From Trileptium ribeirensis (Eukaryota > Nematoda > Enoplea > Enoplida > Thoracostomopsidae): a DNA stretch of 44,292 nt. A program made the position numbers and the translations under genes. The stretch spans positions 1-44,292 of the forward strand of contig JASANE010009925.1 of the NCBI GenBank assembly GCA_030248225.1, read 5' to 3'. The first letter of the stretch is position 1. Each line of letters begins with the position of its first letter. Below are positions 32,800-42,504 of the stretch, piece after piece. Below the pieces are notes generated by a model. The model was not told the origin of the DNA and searched no databases. It worked only from the letters and a program-made list of their open reading frames with translations.

Positions 32800-33097
32800 G
32801 ACATATAGAATTATGTTTCTTCGTGCCAGTGATAATTCACAGCTCGACCTTTTGAAATTAAATGATAGTCTCATCGTTGTATTGTTTTTGTTGCCTACCG
32901 CACTTTTGCGAAATTCCATGATTAGCAGTATTTAGCAAATTGTGAGACGACATATAGAATTATTTTTCTCGTGTCAATGATATTTCACAGCTCGACCTTT
33001 TGAAATTAAATGATAGTCTCATCGTTGTATTGTTTTTGTTGCCTACCGCACTTTTGCGAAATTCCATGATTAGCAGTATTTAGCAAATTGTGAGACG
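32800..33097. repeat. 149-bp tandem duplication, nearly identical copies
   Basis: ACATATAGAATTAT starts at 32801 and 32950. From TTCACAGCTCGACC to the GTGAGACG ends, the two copies are almost base-for-base identical; the few differences are near the left ends. It starts about 35 bp after the exon 7 donor. The high identity implies a recent duplication. Confidence 0.95.
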
Positions 33098-33725
33098 TAG
33101 AATTTTTAAAAGGTACTATTTTTATTTTTTAATCCAATTTTCCATGGTTCCTCGACCCAAAATTCTTATTGTTATTGTGACGTCCTGGGAGGCCGATAGC
33201 TTGCACTTGGGGTTTTCGGGCATAAGAAACTCATTGCCGGTGCTAGTTTTGTGCTAACTTGTGCGGTATTGTATGATGTCTACATAGCAGCATATCTACG
33301 TATGCTATCGAGAGCTGATTGGCTGTGCACGCAAAAAGCGTAGGTGTACCTATGCTTCACTACGCTCTGCAATCTCGATAGAGTTGCTAGTTTAGTGACA
33401 CCACAATACAAGACAAGATTTATTGTACCGCTGGTAGCTGTTGGGTTTTCCAGCCAGCAATCGACAGCGTTTTTTACAGAAATGTCCGTAATTGTAACAA
33501 AGACTATTTGATAAACACCTTGTTATAAACCCGTCAAAACTGGTGCTGTGAAGATGCAATGCTGTCATTCATTTTTGTGAGAGGTAGTGGTAGTATGCGG
33601 CGACCAACTCCGGTGTTGCACTAATCAACAGTGGTACGGGAATGAACAACAGCACAACAACAAAGCTGTTCGCTGTAACAACGGTCTAGATTACAGGCGT
33701 TTCCAAACCCGGGTGGAGCCTAGTA

Positions 33726-35003
33726 TTGCCCGCAGAGGCTACGAAGTCGGCTTCAGCACTCTGCTACGAAGAGAGGTCCTTCTTATTAACTGCGGTTACA
33801 ACTGTTTCAAACCCAGATACAGGATCTATAAGCCAGGCGCGAATCGTTTTGGACTGCGGTAGTCACCGCAGCTACGTATCAAACGATCTTGCGAAGCAGC
33901 TATCATTGTCGCCCACCCGAGAAGACACGCTACATATTGTACGCTTTGGCGACGACGAACCACGCCCAATGTTGACGAACCAGGTTCGCCTTCGAATCAG
34001 TCATCGGGGCGGAGAGTCAACAGTGATCCACGCCAATACATCACCCTCAATCGTCGACTGCCCTGCCACTCCGAACGCGTTACCCAAGAAAGCAAACGAA
34101 ATTATAAATGCAGATCGTTATGAACTGGCTGATAATTTTGAATGCAATGATCCCCCGAGTATTTTAATAGGATCGGACTACTTCTGGTTGTTCTTCACAG
34201 ACAATCCTCGTATTCATCTGGTGGATGACATTTATCTTATTTCGTCGAAGTTTGGATACATGCTCACAGGCCGTTATCCTTGTTACTCGGAGAATGTGCA
34301 ACCTCAACCGTCTCTACTATGCATAAATGATAGACCAAAGGGTGGAAAATTCAGCTGCAACATGTTAACTTCAGAGATGGACTCTGGTACCTTGAATACA
34401 GATGTGGATCAATATTGGCGGCTCGAAACGATCGGCATTACCGAGGATCCCGTCCAGAGCGATGACAACATTGCACTGCAGCAGTTCAAACGCACTGTGT
34501 ACTTCGATAGTGGAAGGTATCACGTACAGTGGCCGTGGAAGGACGATAAATACAAACTACCCAGCAATTATCAATTAGCCGTAGGACGTCTTCGGTCTAT
34601 GGGTAAACGATTACAAAAAGCGGATCCAGCAGTACGACAGGAATATAATCGTGTTCTTGAAAGTCAGCTAGAAGCGGGGATCATCGAGAAAGTTCCACAC
34701 GACGAAGTCCATGCTACTAAAAACGTTATTCACTACCTTCCTCATCACCCAGTGGTTCGAATTGGCCATACTACTACTAAAGTCCGTATAGTTTATGACG
34801 CTTCAGCAAAATGTCGCAGTGACCAGCCATCGTTGAACTACTGTCTGTTTAGGGGACCAGTCCTACTTCCCGATCTCTGCATGATTCTTATACGTTTCCG
34901 TATGGATCCAGTCGCGATTGTTGCGGACATAGAGAAAGCTTTTTTGCAAATTAGACTACAACCCGTCGAACGAGACGTCACTCGTTTGATATGGTTTGTC
35001 TGA
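33726..35003 (+). pseudogene. BEL/Pao Pol, protease and first RT part
   Basis: The protease active site reads LDCGSHRSYVS near 33847, a D-x-G-S form of the aspartic protease motif used by Pao elements. It is followed by ILIGSDYFW, a typical second protease block. The RT begins around 34500 with VRIVYDASAKC and continues to ADIEKAFLQIRLQP (motif A), then stops at a TGA near 35001 because of a one-base frame change. The remainder of the RT is in the next frame, starting around 34996. Confidence 0.8.
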
Positions 35004-36936
35004 ACCCGACTTGTCCAAAGGTATCGTGACATTTCGATTCACACGAGTACCATTCGGCGCAATTTCGAGCCCCTTTTTATTGGGGGCTACTTTGCAACAT
35101 CATTTAGAAGGCCACGACTCCGAAACTGCTACAGTTATTCGTGACAACATATACGTTGATAATGTCATAGTCAGTTTGCCTACACCATCGGCTGCGTCCG
35201 AATTCTACAGAGAAGCAAAAACGGTGTTAGCGGCCGCGGGTTTAAATTTACGTGAGTGGTGCTCGAACGCGGATAGTGTCCTCAGCATCATACCGGCGAG
35301 CGACAAAACATTTAACCGAAATATCAAAGTATTAGGTATTCCATGGCAAAGCGACAGTGACCAGTTCCACATCCACAATTCCTGGGTTGGTCGAGAGTCA
35401 TGTCGAACTAAACGCGAAGTTGTACAAGCTGCCGCATCTATATTCGATCCGTTAGGGTTTCTACAACCTTGCACGCAACGCATCAAATGCTTTATACGCG
35501 AAATGTGGGACGCCAAGCTACCATGGGATGAAATTCTCAGCGAGACAATGCAACAAAGGTGGATCCAACTACATGCCGAACTCTTACCAATGTTTGCGAT
35601 TGCTATTCCACGTTGCGTAGCTCCCATATTATTTGATAAAGAAGTTTCTTTAGTAGCTTTCGCAGACGCATCCATGGATACATATGCTACGGCTATTTAT
35701 TTGCGACAAGTCTCCGAAAGGCTATGGCACAGCAATTTATTGTTTTCAAAATCTCGCTTAACACCCAGGCTAAAGACGATTTCGTTGTCTCGATTGGAGC
35801 TCTTGGGTGTCACTATTGCAGTTCGAGCGGTTGACTTTGTCAGACGTGCGCTTAGAAACACTAGCTTGAAAGCCTTTGTCATGACAGATTCCAGTTGCGT
35901 CTTAAACTGGATACAAACCGGGAAATCACTCCCCAGATTTATTAATAATCGCATCCAATCGATTAGTGGTTTAACTAACGCGGAGTTTCATCATGTTCGT
36001 AGCGCAGACAACGCCGCGGATGTTGCTACCAGAGGTCTTGACGGTCGCCAGATATCTCAGGCATTAATATGGTGGAAAGGACCGGCGTGGCTCAGCGAAG
36101 ATGACACTACTTGGCCTACTCGATCTGTAGTTAACGTCATCACACAGGACACAATGAAGCAGATATCTACAGGTCCAAATGTAATACAATCTATGCTCGT
36201 TGGGGAGCGTCTGGACGAGCCATATTATCTATCGTTGTTGCCGTTCAGCATCGAAATTGGTCGAATATCTTCGCTTAGTAGGCTGACTCGACTCACGGCT
36301 TGGTGCATGAGATTTATACATCGATATTTGCGGCAGCGTTTGCCGAAACAAGCTCAGGCCAAGTATCCAACTCTGAGACAATTGTTCGACATCGCTACAC
36401 CGAGTACGGTACTTTCTGCCCGTGAACTTAACAGCGCTCGTCTAGTTTGGGTATTGCATGCTCAAAGAACTGAATTTCCCGGGCCTCTCAAGGCACTTCG
36501 CTCGGGTAAACGTAGTGCTATTGTGAAGCAACTCAATGTGCAGCTTGACTCGGTCGGTGTTTTACGTTGTTTCGGTAGACTTCGACATGCAGAGCTACCT
36601 CCAGATTCCGTGAACCCTATTTTGTTGCCCAAGAACAGTGCTTTTACCGCTATGGTTATACGAGACTTGCACGATAAGCTTCTACACGCTGGCATTGGTC
36701 ATACACTTAGCCAGATGAGGAGACAATACTGGGTACCCCAAGGGCGTAGTGTTGTTCGGCGTATAATAACACGATGTCTGGTGTGCCGTCGAGTGAGGGG
36801 CCCTCCGTTTGTTTTGCCCGATATGCCCCCATGGCCACCTGAGCGCCTCTCGCAGTCTTCACCCTTCCAGTTTACGGGGCTTGACTACTTTGGACCCGTT
36901 AACGTTAGTTTGGGTGGCAACCCTTGCAAGATGTGA
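34996..36936 (+). pseudogene. BEL/Pao Pol, RT palm, RNase H and integrase zinc domain
   Basis: Starts with FRFTRVPFGAISSPF (motif B) and has IYVDNVIV at about 35151 as the catalytic box; the second Asp is replaced by Asn, a change also seen in members of this clade. RNase H-like blocks VAFADASMDTYATAIY and VMTDSSCVLNWIQTG follow. The integrase zinc-binding part (HDKLLHAGIGHT, then CLVCRR) is complete at about 36660-36800. The frame ends at a TGA near 36934, inside the integrase core. Confidence 0.8.
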
Positions 36937-38121
36937 GTGTGTATTTTTACGTGTTTGGCAATACGGGCTATTCACATGGAACCCATTTTTGATTGTACGG
37001 CTCAATAATTCATCGATTGTCTTAGCAGATTTATTGCAAGGCGCGGGGCACCTGACCAAATTATATCAGATAATGCTCCACAGTTTCGGCTCGCCAAAAC
37101 GTTATTCGACCGCAGTTGGCATCGCACTCTTACTGACCCTTCTGTGCTGTCGTACGTGTCGAATCAAGGCGTCACGTGGAAATTTACGACTGAACTGGCT
37201 CCCTGGCAAGGGGTTTTTTATGAGCGTCTGATTGGATTAGTCAAAAACGCCTACACGTCCACAGTTGGTCGAAGGTTATTGCGTTGGGATCACTTCGTGA
37301 CGTTAACTGCTGAGATCGAAGCAATTGTTAATGGTCGACCCATCACATATGTACACTGTGATTTTGATTCGGGTTTGGCGCTTCGACCGATTGATTTTTT
37401 AGTGGAAAGGCCAACAGGAACCCCGGAAGTTGATCCTAAATTGCTGTTAAGCGGTGGAGAAGGAAGTAAATATTTGCTACAACACTGGAAGTCCAAACAA
37501 CGTCGATTGAACTATCTATGGAAACAATGGCGTTCAGATTACCTTCTTAGTATGCGAGAAAAGGAGTCAAGAGTACATCGTGCAGGACGTTGTGGCGTTG
37601 ATGATGTACCGTTTGTAGGTGAAGTTGTGCTTATCAAGGATGACGACGCGCCTCGCGGTATGTGGAAATTGGGTCGTATAACGAACATTGGCAAGAGTAG
37701 CGACGATAAAATACGGTCGGCAACACTCAAACTCTCGAACGGATTCATCATTCGACGTACCATCAACCATCTTTATCGACTTGAAGTCCCGGCAGAACCC
37801 CGGTCGGTTAGAGTTGGCTGCGACATTGACAGTAATACTACGGACGTACACCCGTCACATTTTCTAACCGACACGTCTAACGATCATGATCATATATGCG
37901 ACGAAGAACAGTTCAGCGGATTTACCCCTGAAGAGGTTGCAGCAGCAGAGTCAGCATATCGACGACGTATCGACCACTACGAGGTCGCATCCTTGCTCGT
38001 GCAGTCCCGTCCACAAATATTCCACAATTTGGTTAGCAACGGTGTTTCTGTTTGGTTTTCTACTGACGACCGCGCAACGATGCCAGATCTTTCTTCCTCT
38101 CGGGAGTGTCGCGGAGAATGA
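36937..38121 (+). pseudogene. BEL/Pao integrase remainder and C-terminal DUF5641-like region
   Basis: The core between 36937 and 37144 is split over frames by small indels; the GAPDQIISDNAPQF block (second catalytic Asp) can still be read near 37040-37080. From 37144 the frame is open again: PWQGVFYERLIGLVK carries the catalytic Glu, followed by NGRPITYV and the C-terminal block VGEVVLIKDDDAPRGMWKLG with GRI, characteristic of the DUF5641 region. It ends at a TGA at 38119-38121. Confidence 0.75.
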
Positions 38122-38160
38122 CCCTCCGCGAGCAGATACTGCTTTTTAATGGCCTGTTAT

Positions 38161-39747
38161 TGTTACAGGTTGCTCCGATGGACACTTTATCGATTCGAGT
38201 AGTGCTATTGTGTCGGGTGTGATGTCTGATGAACATTATCCTGAACACCCTCACAGCACATTATTGCATTCAGGATTTAATTATCGTAGATAGCTTAATG
38301 AATAACATTGATATTGCTAATTTCGACACAACAGTCTTGTCATCATAAATATCATTCCGGCACCCTTTCATCTATGAACATTACTCAGTTTCTCGTCATC
38401 TGAGCTCAGCAACAATCTGCATCTACAAGACAGTTCGACTAGATTAACACAATCACGTGACACGTGCAACGATATCCAGTAAGCTCGGCATCATATATCG
38501 ACGTCGCATTATCACAGTGACACATCATCTTTGTGTCAAATCATATCGACGTCATCTAACTTTCGTGGTCAATCAACAACAGTTATAACAATAGTAACGG
38601 TTCATCAACAACAAGCAGCCAATTGCGTTGTGATCATCCAGTGATTGCATTCCCAGTCATCATCCAGTGATCCAGTTACCATCATATCGATAAGTGGCTC
38701 GAGTGGTTTCCCATTTGCACTCAGGATCATCATCTTCCAGGTTAGACAATAATTTCTGTCGGTTAACTCCACGACAGGCCTTCCGCCCCTTTACGGATTC
38801 CCGGTCTGTGCCGACACTCATTTGCACCCCTCCACCCGAAAATTTTGACGATCTCACTTCGATTTTTACCCCAAAAATGCAGGTTCATTTTTACAGCGCT
38901 TACAAAAAAATTGCGCCTCCTGCGTGTGATAACACTAACAACAACCCAAGTTCGTTCGTTTAGAAATACCATATTCAGCAGAAGGTGTTGCCGGGGTATA
39001 CTCACAACATGATGATGACAATTTCTGCAGTAACGTGACTTCGAGCGGCGATATAGCTTTGCTGACGAAGACGATGAAATGTCGTATAACTAATTTCCAA
39101 ACTGAAGGGGTCCCATTTCGTGAACCTCCCCGATCCGGGAGATGCTAGAAATAATTTTCACTTGAAGCTTTAATTTATGGGTCGCTTTAAGCGAAACTCA
39201 ATACACATTAATGAAGGTTGATCACTAGGTAGATAAACGTTTGTGGTAACTAATGCTGCAAAATATGTCAAACTGCTTTTGTGGTGCACTGTGACTTTTT
39301 GTGCTTGTTTTTGGTCCATGGGTGGGTCCAGACTCAAAATTTTTTAACCAGACCCAGTTATTTTCAGTAAGCTGAACCCAGTTAGTACGACTTTGCGGTA
39401 AATTTTGTTTCAAACCACCATGGTGACGAAGTTAACTATCGCATTAAATTTTTAACGCCAATAATGTAATCTTTTCCTTCGTAATTTCTCTAAATTTTTT
39501 CTTCAATTTTGCTATTTTGGTCATAATTGCTAAAATATTTTGGGGATTTTCCGCACGCTGGGCCCCAGCCGTGACTTACATGATATACGTACGTATCTGT
39601 AAACGTGTATTTATTATTTTAAATACATTGTAAACAGTTTGTGTTTCCATACAACCAATTTTCGTGCCCCGGTCCCAGAAATGTCTAATCAAACTCAGTC
39701 TGTACCCAGTGTCTATTTTGAAAAAACCCCGCTTAGTGTAATTTTAG
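38161..39747. other. Intron 7, right part: possible LTR remnant then unassigned
   Basis: The 38.16-38.75 kb part follows the BEL/Pao coding end and is rich in ATC/CATC and ACAAC phrases (CATCATCCAGTGAT occurs twice near 38635 and 38658). It could be a 3' LTR but no 5' partner is seen. From 38.75 to 39.74 kb no gene is recognised; a short inverted phrase (GGGTCCAGACTC and CCAGACCCAG) is near 39328-39357. Confidence 0.4.
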
Positions 39748-39940
39748 AATCACTTGCCTCTGCGCACAGGAGCTCCTGCAAACGCAGTGCCGCCACCGTA
39801 CGGGACTAATCGAATGCTTTTTCCATTTCCGCCGCGTTTGCCTATGGCTGTCGCTCCGCCGCCACCGATTCATATGCTCCCGATGAGTCTGCCGCCTCCT
39901 TCGGTTATGATGGATTCCAAAATGCGTACAGCGATACTTG
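39748..39940 (+). CDS. PATL1: PAT1-like gene, exon 8 (proline-rich)
   Basis: Acceptor GTGTAATTTTAG and donor GTAAGA bound 193 nt. Entry in phase 0 matches exon 7; it leaves one base. Other AGs at 39769, 39772 and 39787 give the wrong phase. The peptide is strongly Pro/Met-rich: NAVPPPYGTNRMLFPFPP, LPMAVAPPPPIHMLPMSLP, then MMDSKMRTAIL. PAT1 proteins have a Pro-rich segment before the central domain, known in the family to bind LSm or decapping partners. I infer only the position. Confidence 0.6.
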
Positions 39941-40205
39941 GTAAGAAATCTATTGGATTATAATATGAGCAGACGCCGTATTAATATTGAAGTATTCATT
40001 GTTTTGGTCATTACAAGAATTTCGACTGTCGCTCCGCCGCCGCCACCGATTCATATGCTCCCGATGAGTCAGTCGCCTCCTTTGGTTGTGATGGCTTCCA
40101 GACTGCGTACAGTGATACTTGGTAAGGAACCTATTGGATTATAATATGACCACACGCGTTATTAGTGCTGAAGTATTCATTGTTTTGGTCATTACAAGAA
40201 TTTCG
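39847..40205 (+). repeat. 181-bp tandem duplication spanning the exon 8 end and its donor
   Basis: CTGTCGCTCCGCCGCC starts at 39848 and 40026, and the following exon end, donor, and intron (GGATTATAATATGA, AAGTATTCATTGTTTTGGTC, ATTACAAGAATTTCG) repeat in order, ending near 40024 and 40205. The donors are at 39941 and 40122, 181 bp apart. The second copy lacks the 5' half of exon 8. Confidence 0.95.
40018..40121 (+). pseudogene. Partial tandem copy of exon 8
   Basis: A 104-nt stretch between ATTACAAG and GTAAGG repeats the 3' half of exon 8 (VAPPPPPIHMLPMSQSPP). Its only upstream AG in place gives phase 2, which fits neither exon 7 (phase 0) nor exon 8 (phase 1). Read after exon 8 it soon hits a TGA. 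It is likely an unused pseudo-exon, although exon 6 (phase 2) to this copy to exon 9 would keep a frame. Confidence 0.65.
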
Positions 40206-41554
40206 GCCAATTCTTACATAAGCGGGCGTTTGAGAAGTTCAGTGTTGCCATAAAAACTACTTTATCCGATTTTAATTAATCTTTACTGGCTGATAATTCT
40301 TTACAATAATGATGTGTAATGGCTATAATTCTATAGTTTATTGAGTGCTAACTGTACACTACACTGACTAAAGTGTGAAGTATTGCACTAACTTAGATCC
40401 TTCTTTACTGTGCTGTACTGTATGCGTTTTACGTTCGCAAGGGTTTTTAGTTATCAAAACTAGTGTCAGTGTCAAGTACGCAGCTCGAGTTGCTATTCCA
40501 TTGGATTTCGAGTTCAATTGATCGAGATAACGATCGCAACCTGAGCGTTATGCCAAATGCACGTGAACGAAAAACTATACGACTGCCTGTATATCACATT
40601 GTGATTGGTGCCAAGCATCTCTTGTCAAGGAGACTTCGATGGTGTCAGGAATAGCTAAATCATCGCATTTGACGAGTGTCTTAATGTCCAGATCAGTCGC
40701 CCGACCAGTTACCACAGTTTTAGTTGCTGTTTCAAGACAATAAAAATTAATTTGAAAATAGATATTAGAATAATTATTATAGAAGTGACCTCAATTCTGC
40801 AATGAATCGCATAGTATAGATAGAATGATTCGAGGTACATATCGTCCCTGGGGAAACATCAAAATATCAAAATGGGTGAATGAGTTGAAATGTTAGTTAA
40901 AGCGAGTGATGTCCACGGAACGGTCTAGCTCGACTTTAAAATTTGTCGGACTGGACCGCTGGACCGGTCCAGACCGTAGAAATTATTTGACCACAACAGT
41001 AAATTCAAAAATATTTACCCAAAATTAAATTTGGTAATCAGTGTTGCTGTGGATTTCCTTAACATGTGTTACGATAATACTGCGCTAACCATAATGTAAG
41101 TCAAAACTGCCTCTAAAAATAACCCTAAGGAAATTTCATACGCTGTTGGACAAAATTTTTTTTATGTTTGTAGCTAAAAAATAACCTTTCCGGACCGAAA
41201 AATTTGCCCAAAAAACTATAATATACTGCCACTCATGCCGTTCACACACCTCGAATGCTCATTTTTCATGATGATATTTGAGTTTTCCGTATGCTAAAAA
41301 CGTTGCACTGTACATTTTTCGACTTTTTAGCGGCTGTATTTTTCTGAGAAAATCATGGTCTTGTTTGTCCGACCGCTGACACTAATGTGAGAAAGGCTTT
41401 CTGGAAAGCTGATAATAGTTTAAATTGATTTGGTACCACATAATCAGCGGAAAATGTCTAGAATTGATCCGTGACAGCGCCGTCCAGCCACATGTAAACA
41501 CAATTCAATTTATTTTTCAATTTTGTTTGATATACACGATCTGTATGATTTCAG
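40206..41554. other. Intron 8, right part: possible degenerate MITE, otherwise nothing
   Basis: Between about 40893 and 41390 there is GAGTGATGTCCACGGAACGG at the left, GGACCGCTGGACCGGTCCAG inside, and GTCCGACCGCTGACACTAA at the right. The ends are roughly inverted, suggestive of an old hAT-like element, but no target duplication is clear. An open frame at 40463-40654 has no motif. Confidence 0.35.
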
Positions 41555-41696
41555 CGCACATGGCTAACGATGGAAAAATGCCAGCAATTCAGCCATTCCA
41601 GGCGAGTCCAACGAAGCCCGCTCATCCTATAGATCAGTCGTCTATGGCTGTGAATGCCGAAAAAGGTGGCAACACAATGCCGTCTCCGGAGCAAAA
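41555..41696 (+). CDS. PATL1: PAT1-like gene, exon 9 (last in window)
   Basis: Acceptor GATTTCAG and donor GTAAGC bound 142 nt. The first two bases complete the codon left by exon 8 (Ala). It ends in phase 2, just before a TAA that lies inside the donor, so the gene continues to the right. The peptide contains HMANDGKMPAIQPFQASPT and SMAVNAEKGGNTMPSPEQ, again low complexity. The conserved C-terminal PAT1 domain is not in the window and must lie beyond the satellite, or the gene is truncated. Confidence 0.65.
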
Positions 41697-41766
41697 GTAA
41701 GCTTTTGAAACGGAGCAGCCAACGGACTTCGCAGAATTTTTTGTGTGAACCGCGTAAAACAACACT

Positions 41767-42290
41767 TTTTGCCTTCGGGGTCATCAATTACTGTTCGAAT
41801 GAATTTTCGTAAACTTTTATTTGCTGTATACTTGTTGCCTAGTTCTACACATATATACATTTCCTTTGGCGCTTTTCCAAAGGTTCCAAATTTCTAATTT
41901 TTGCCTTCGGGGTCATCAATTACTGGTAAATGAATTTTCGTAAACTTTTATTTGTTGTATAGTTGTTGCCTAGTTCTACACATACATTTGCTTTGGCGCT
42001 TTTTCAAAGGTTCCAAATTTCTAATTTTTCCCTTCGGGGTCATCAATTCTAGTCGAATGAATTTTCGTAAACTTTTATTTGCTGTATACTTGTTGCCTAG
42101 TTCTACACATATATACATTTCCTTTGGCGCTTTTCCAAAGGTTCCAAATTTCTAATTTTTGCCTTCGGGGTCATCAACTACTGGTGAATGAATTTTCGTA
42201 AACTTTTATTTGTTGTATAGTTGTTGCCTAGTTCTACACATATAGACATTTGCTTTGGCGCTTTTTCAAAGGTTCCAAATTTCTCATCTA
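41767..42290. repeat. ~130-bp tandem repeat, four units in dimeric higher-order arrangement
   Basis: GCCTTCGGGGTCATCAA-type starts are at 41771, 41903, 42030 and 42161. Units 1 and 3 share GCTGTATACTTG and CACATATATACATTTCC; units 2 and 4 share TTGTTGTATAGTTG and ACATTTGCTTTGG with CTTTTTCAAAGG. The repeated block is thus a ~259-bp dimer, present twice. It begins about 70 bp after the exon 9 donor. Confidence 0.9.
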
Positions 42291-42504
42291 AAAATATCAG
42301 CGATACATTAGATTAAATCGATTGGCGATGCTTTATCATTTTAAAACTCAACAACCAAACCATTTTAATTTTCAGTTCTTTATCTTTTACACCAAATACG
42401 CTGTTACAACACCTTAAAACAATTACTACAGTTCTTATACTTGCAAAAATTCTAGTGTCAGTTTGCCAGAAGAAATATTTTATATATTTCGCTGTTGTTT
42501 GGGA

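Larger units (their letters stand above)
33170..38160 (+). mobile_element. BEL/Pao LTR retrotransposon, gag-less and frame-broken
   Basis: Three frames in series encode protease, RT/RNase H and integrase in the BEL/Pao order. No gag is recognised upstream of the protease. I could not align a pair of LTRs: the only hint is the shared start TGTTATTGT(G/T)AC at 33170 and 38155, followed by unlike sequence. The limits given are therefore tentative. The 33.2-33.6 kb stretch holds no other recognisable gene. It occupies intron 7 of the PAT1-like gene in the same orientation, and coding breaks make it inactive. Confidence 0.75.

Noticed and set aside
33170..33560. 5' LTR of the BEL/Pao element
   Set aside because: Only about 12 bases resemble the sequence at 38155; the rest does not align by eye, so it is not annotated as an LTR.
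39770..39772. Exon 8 acceptor at CGCACAG (39769)
   Set aside because: The phase would conflict with exon 7; the TTTTAG at 39747 keeps the frame.
40893..41390. A third hAT-like MITE
   Set aside because: The ends are only loosely inverted and no 8-bp duplication was found, so it is mentioned only as possible.
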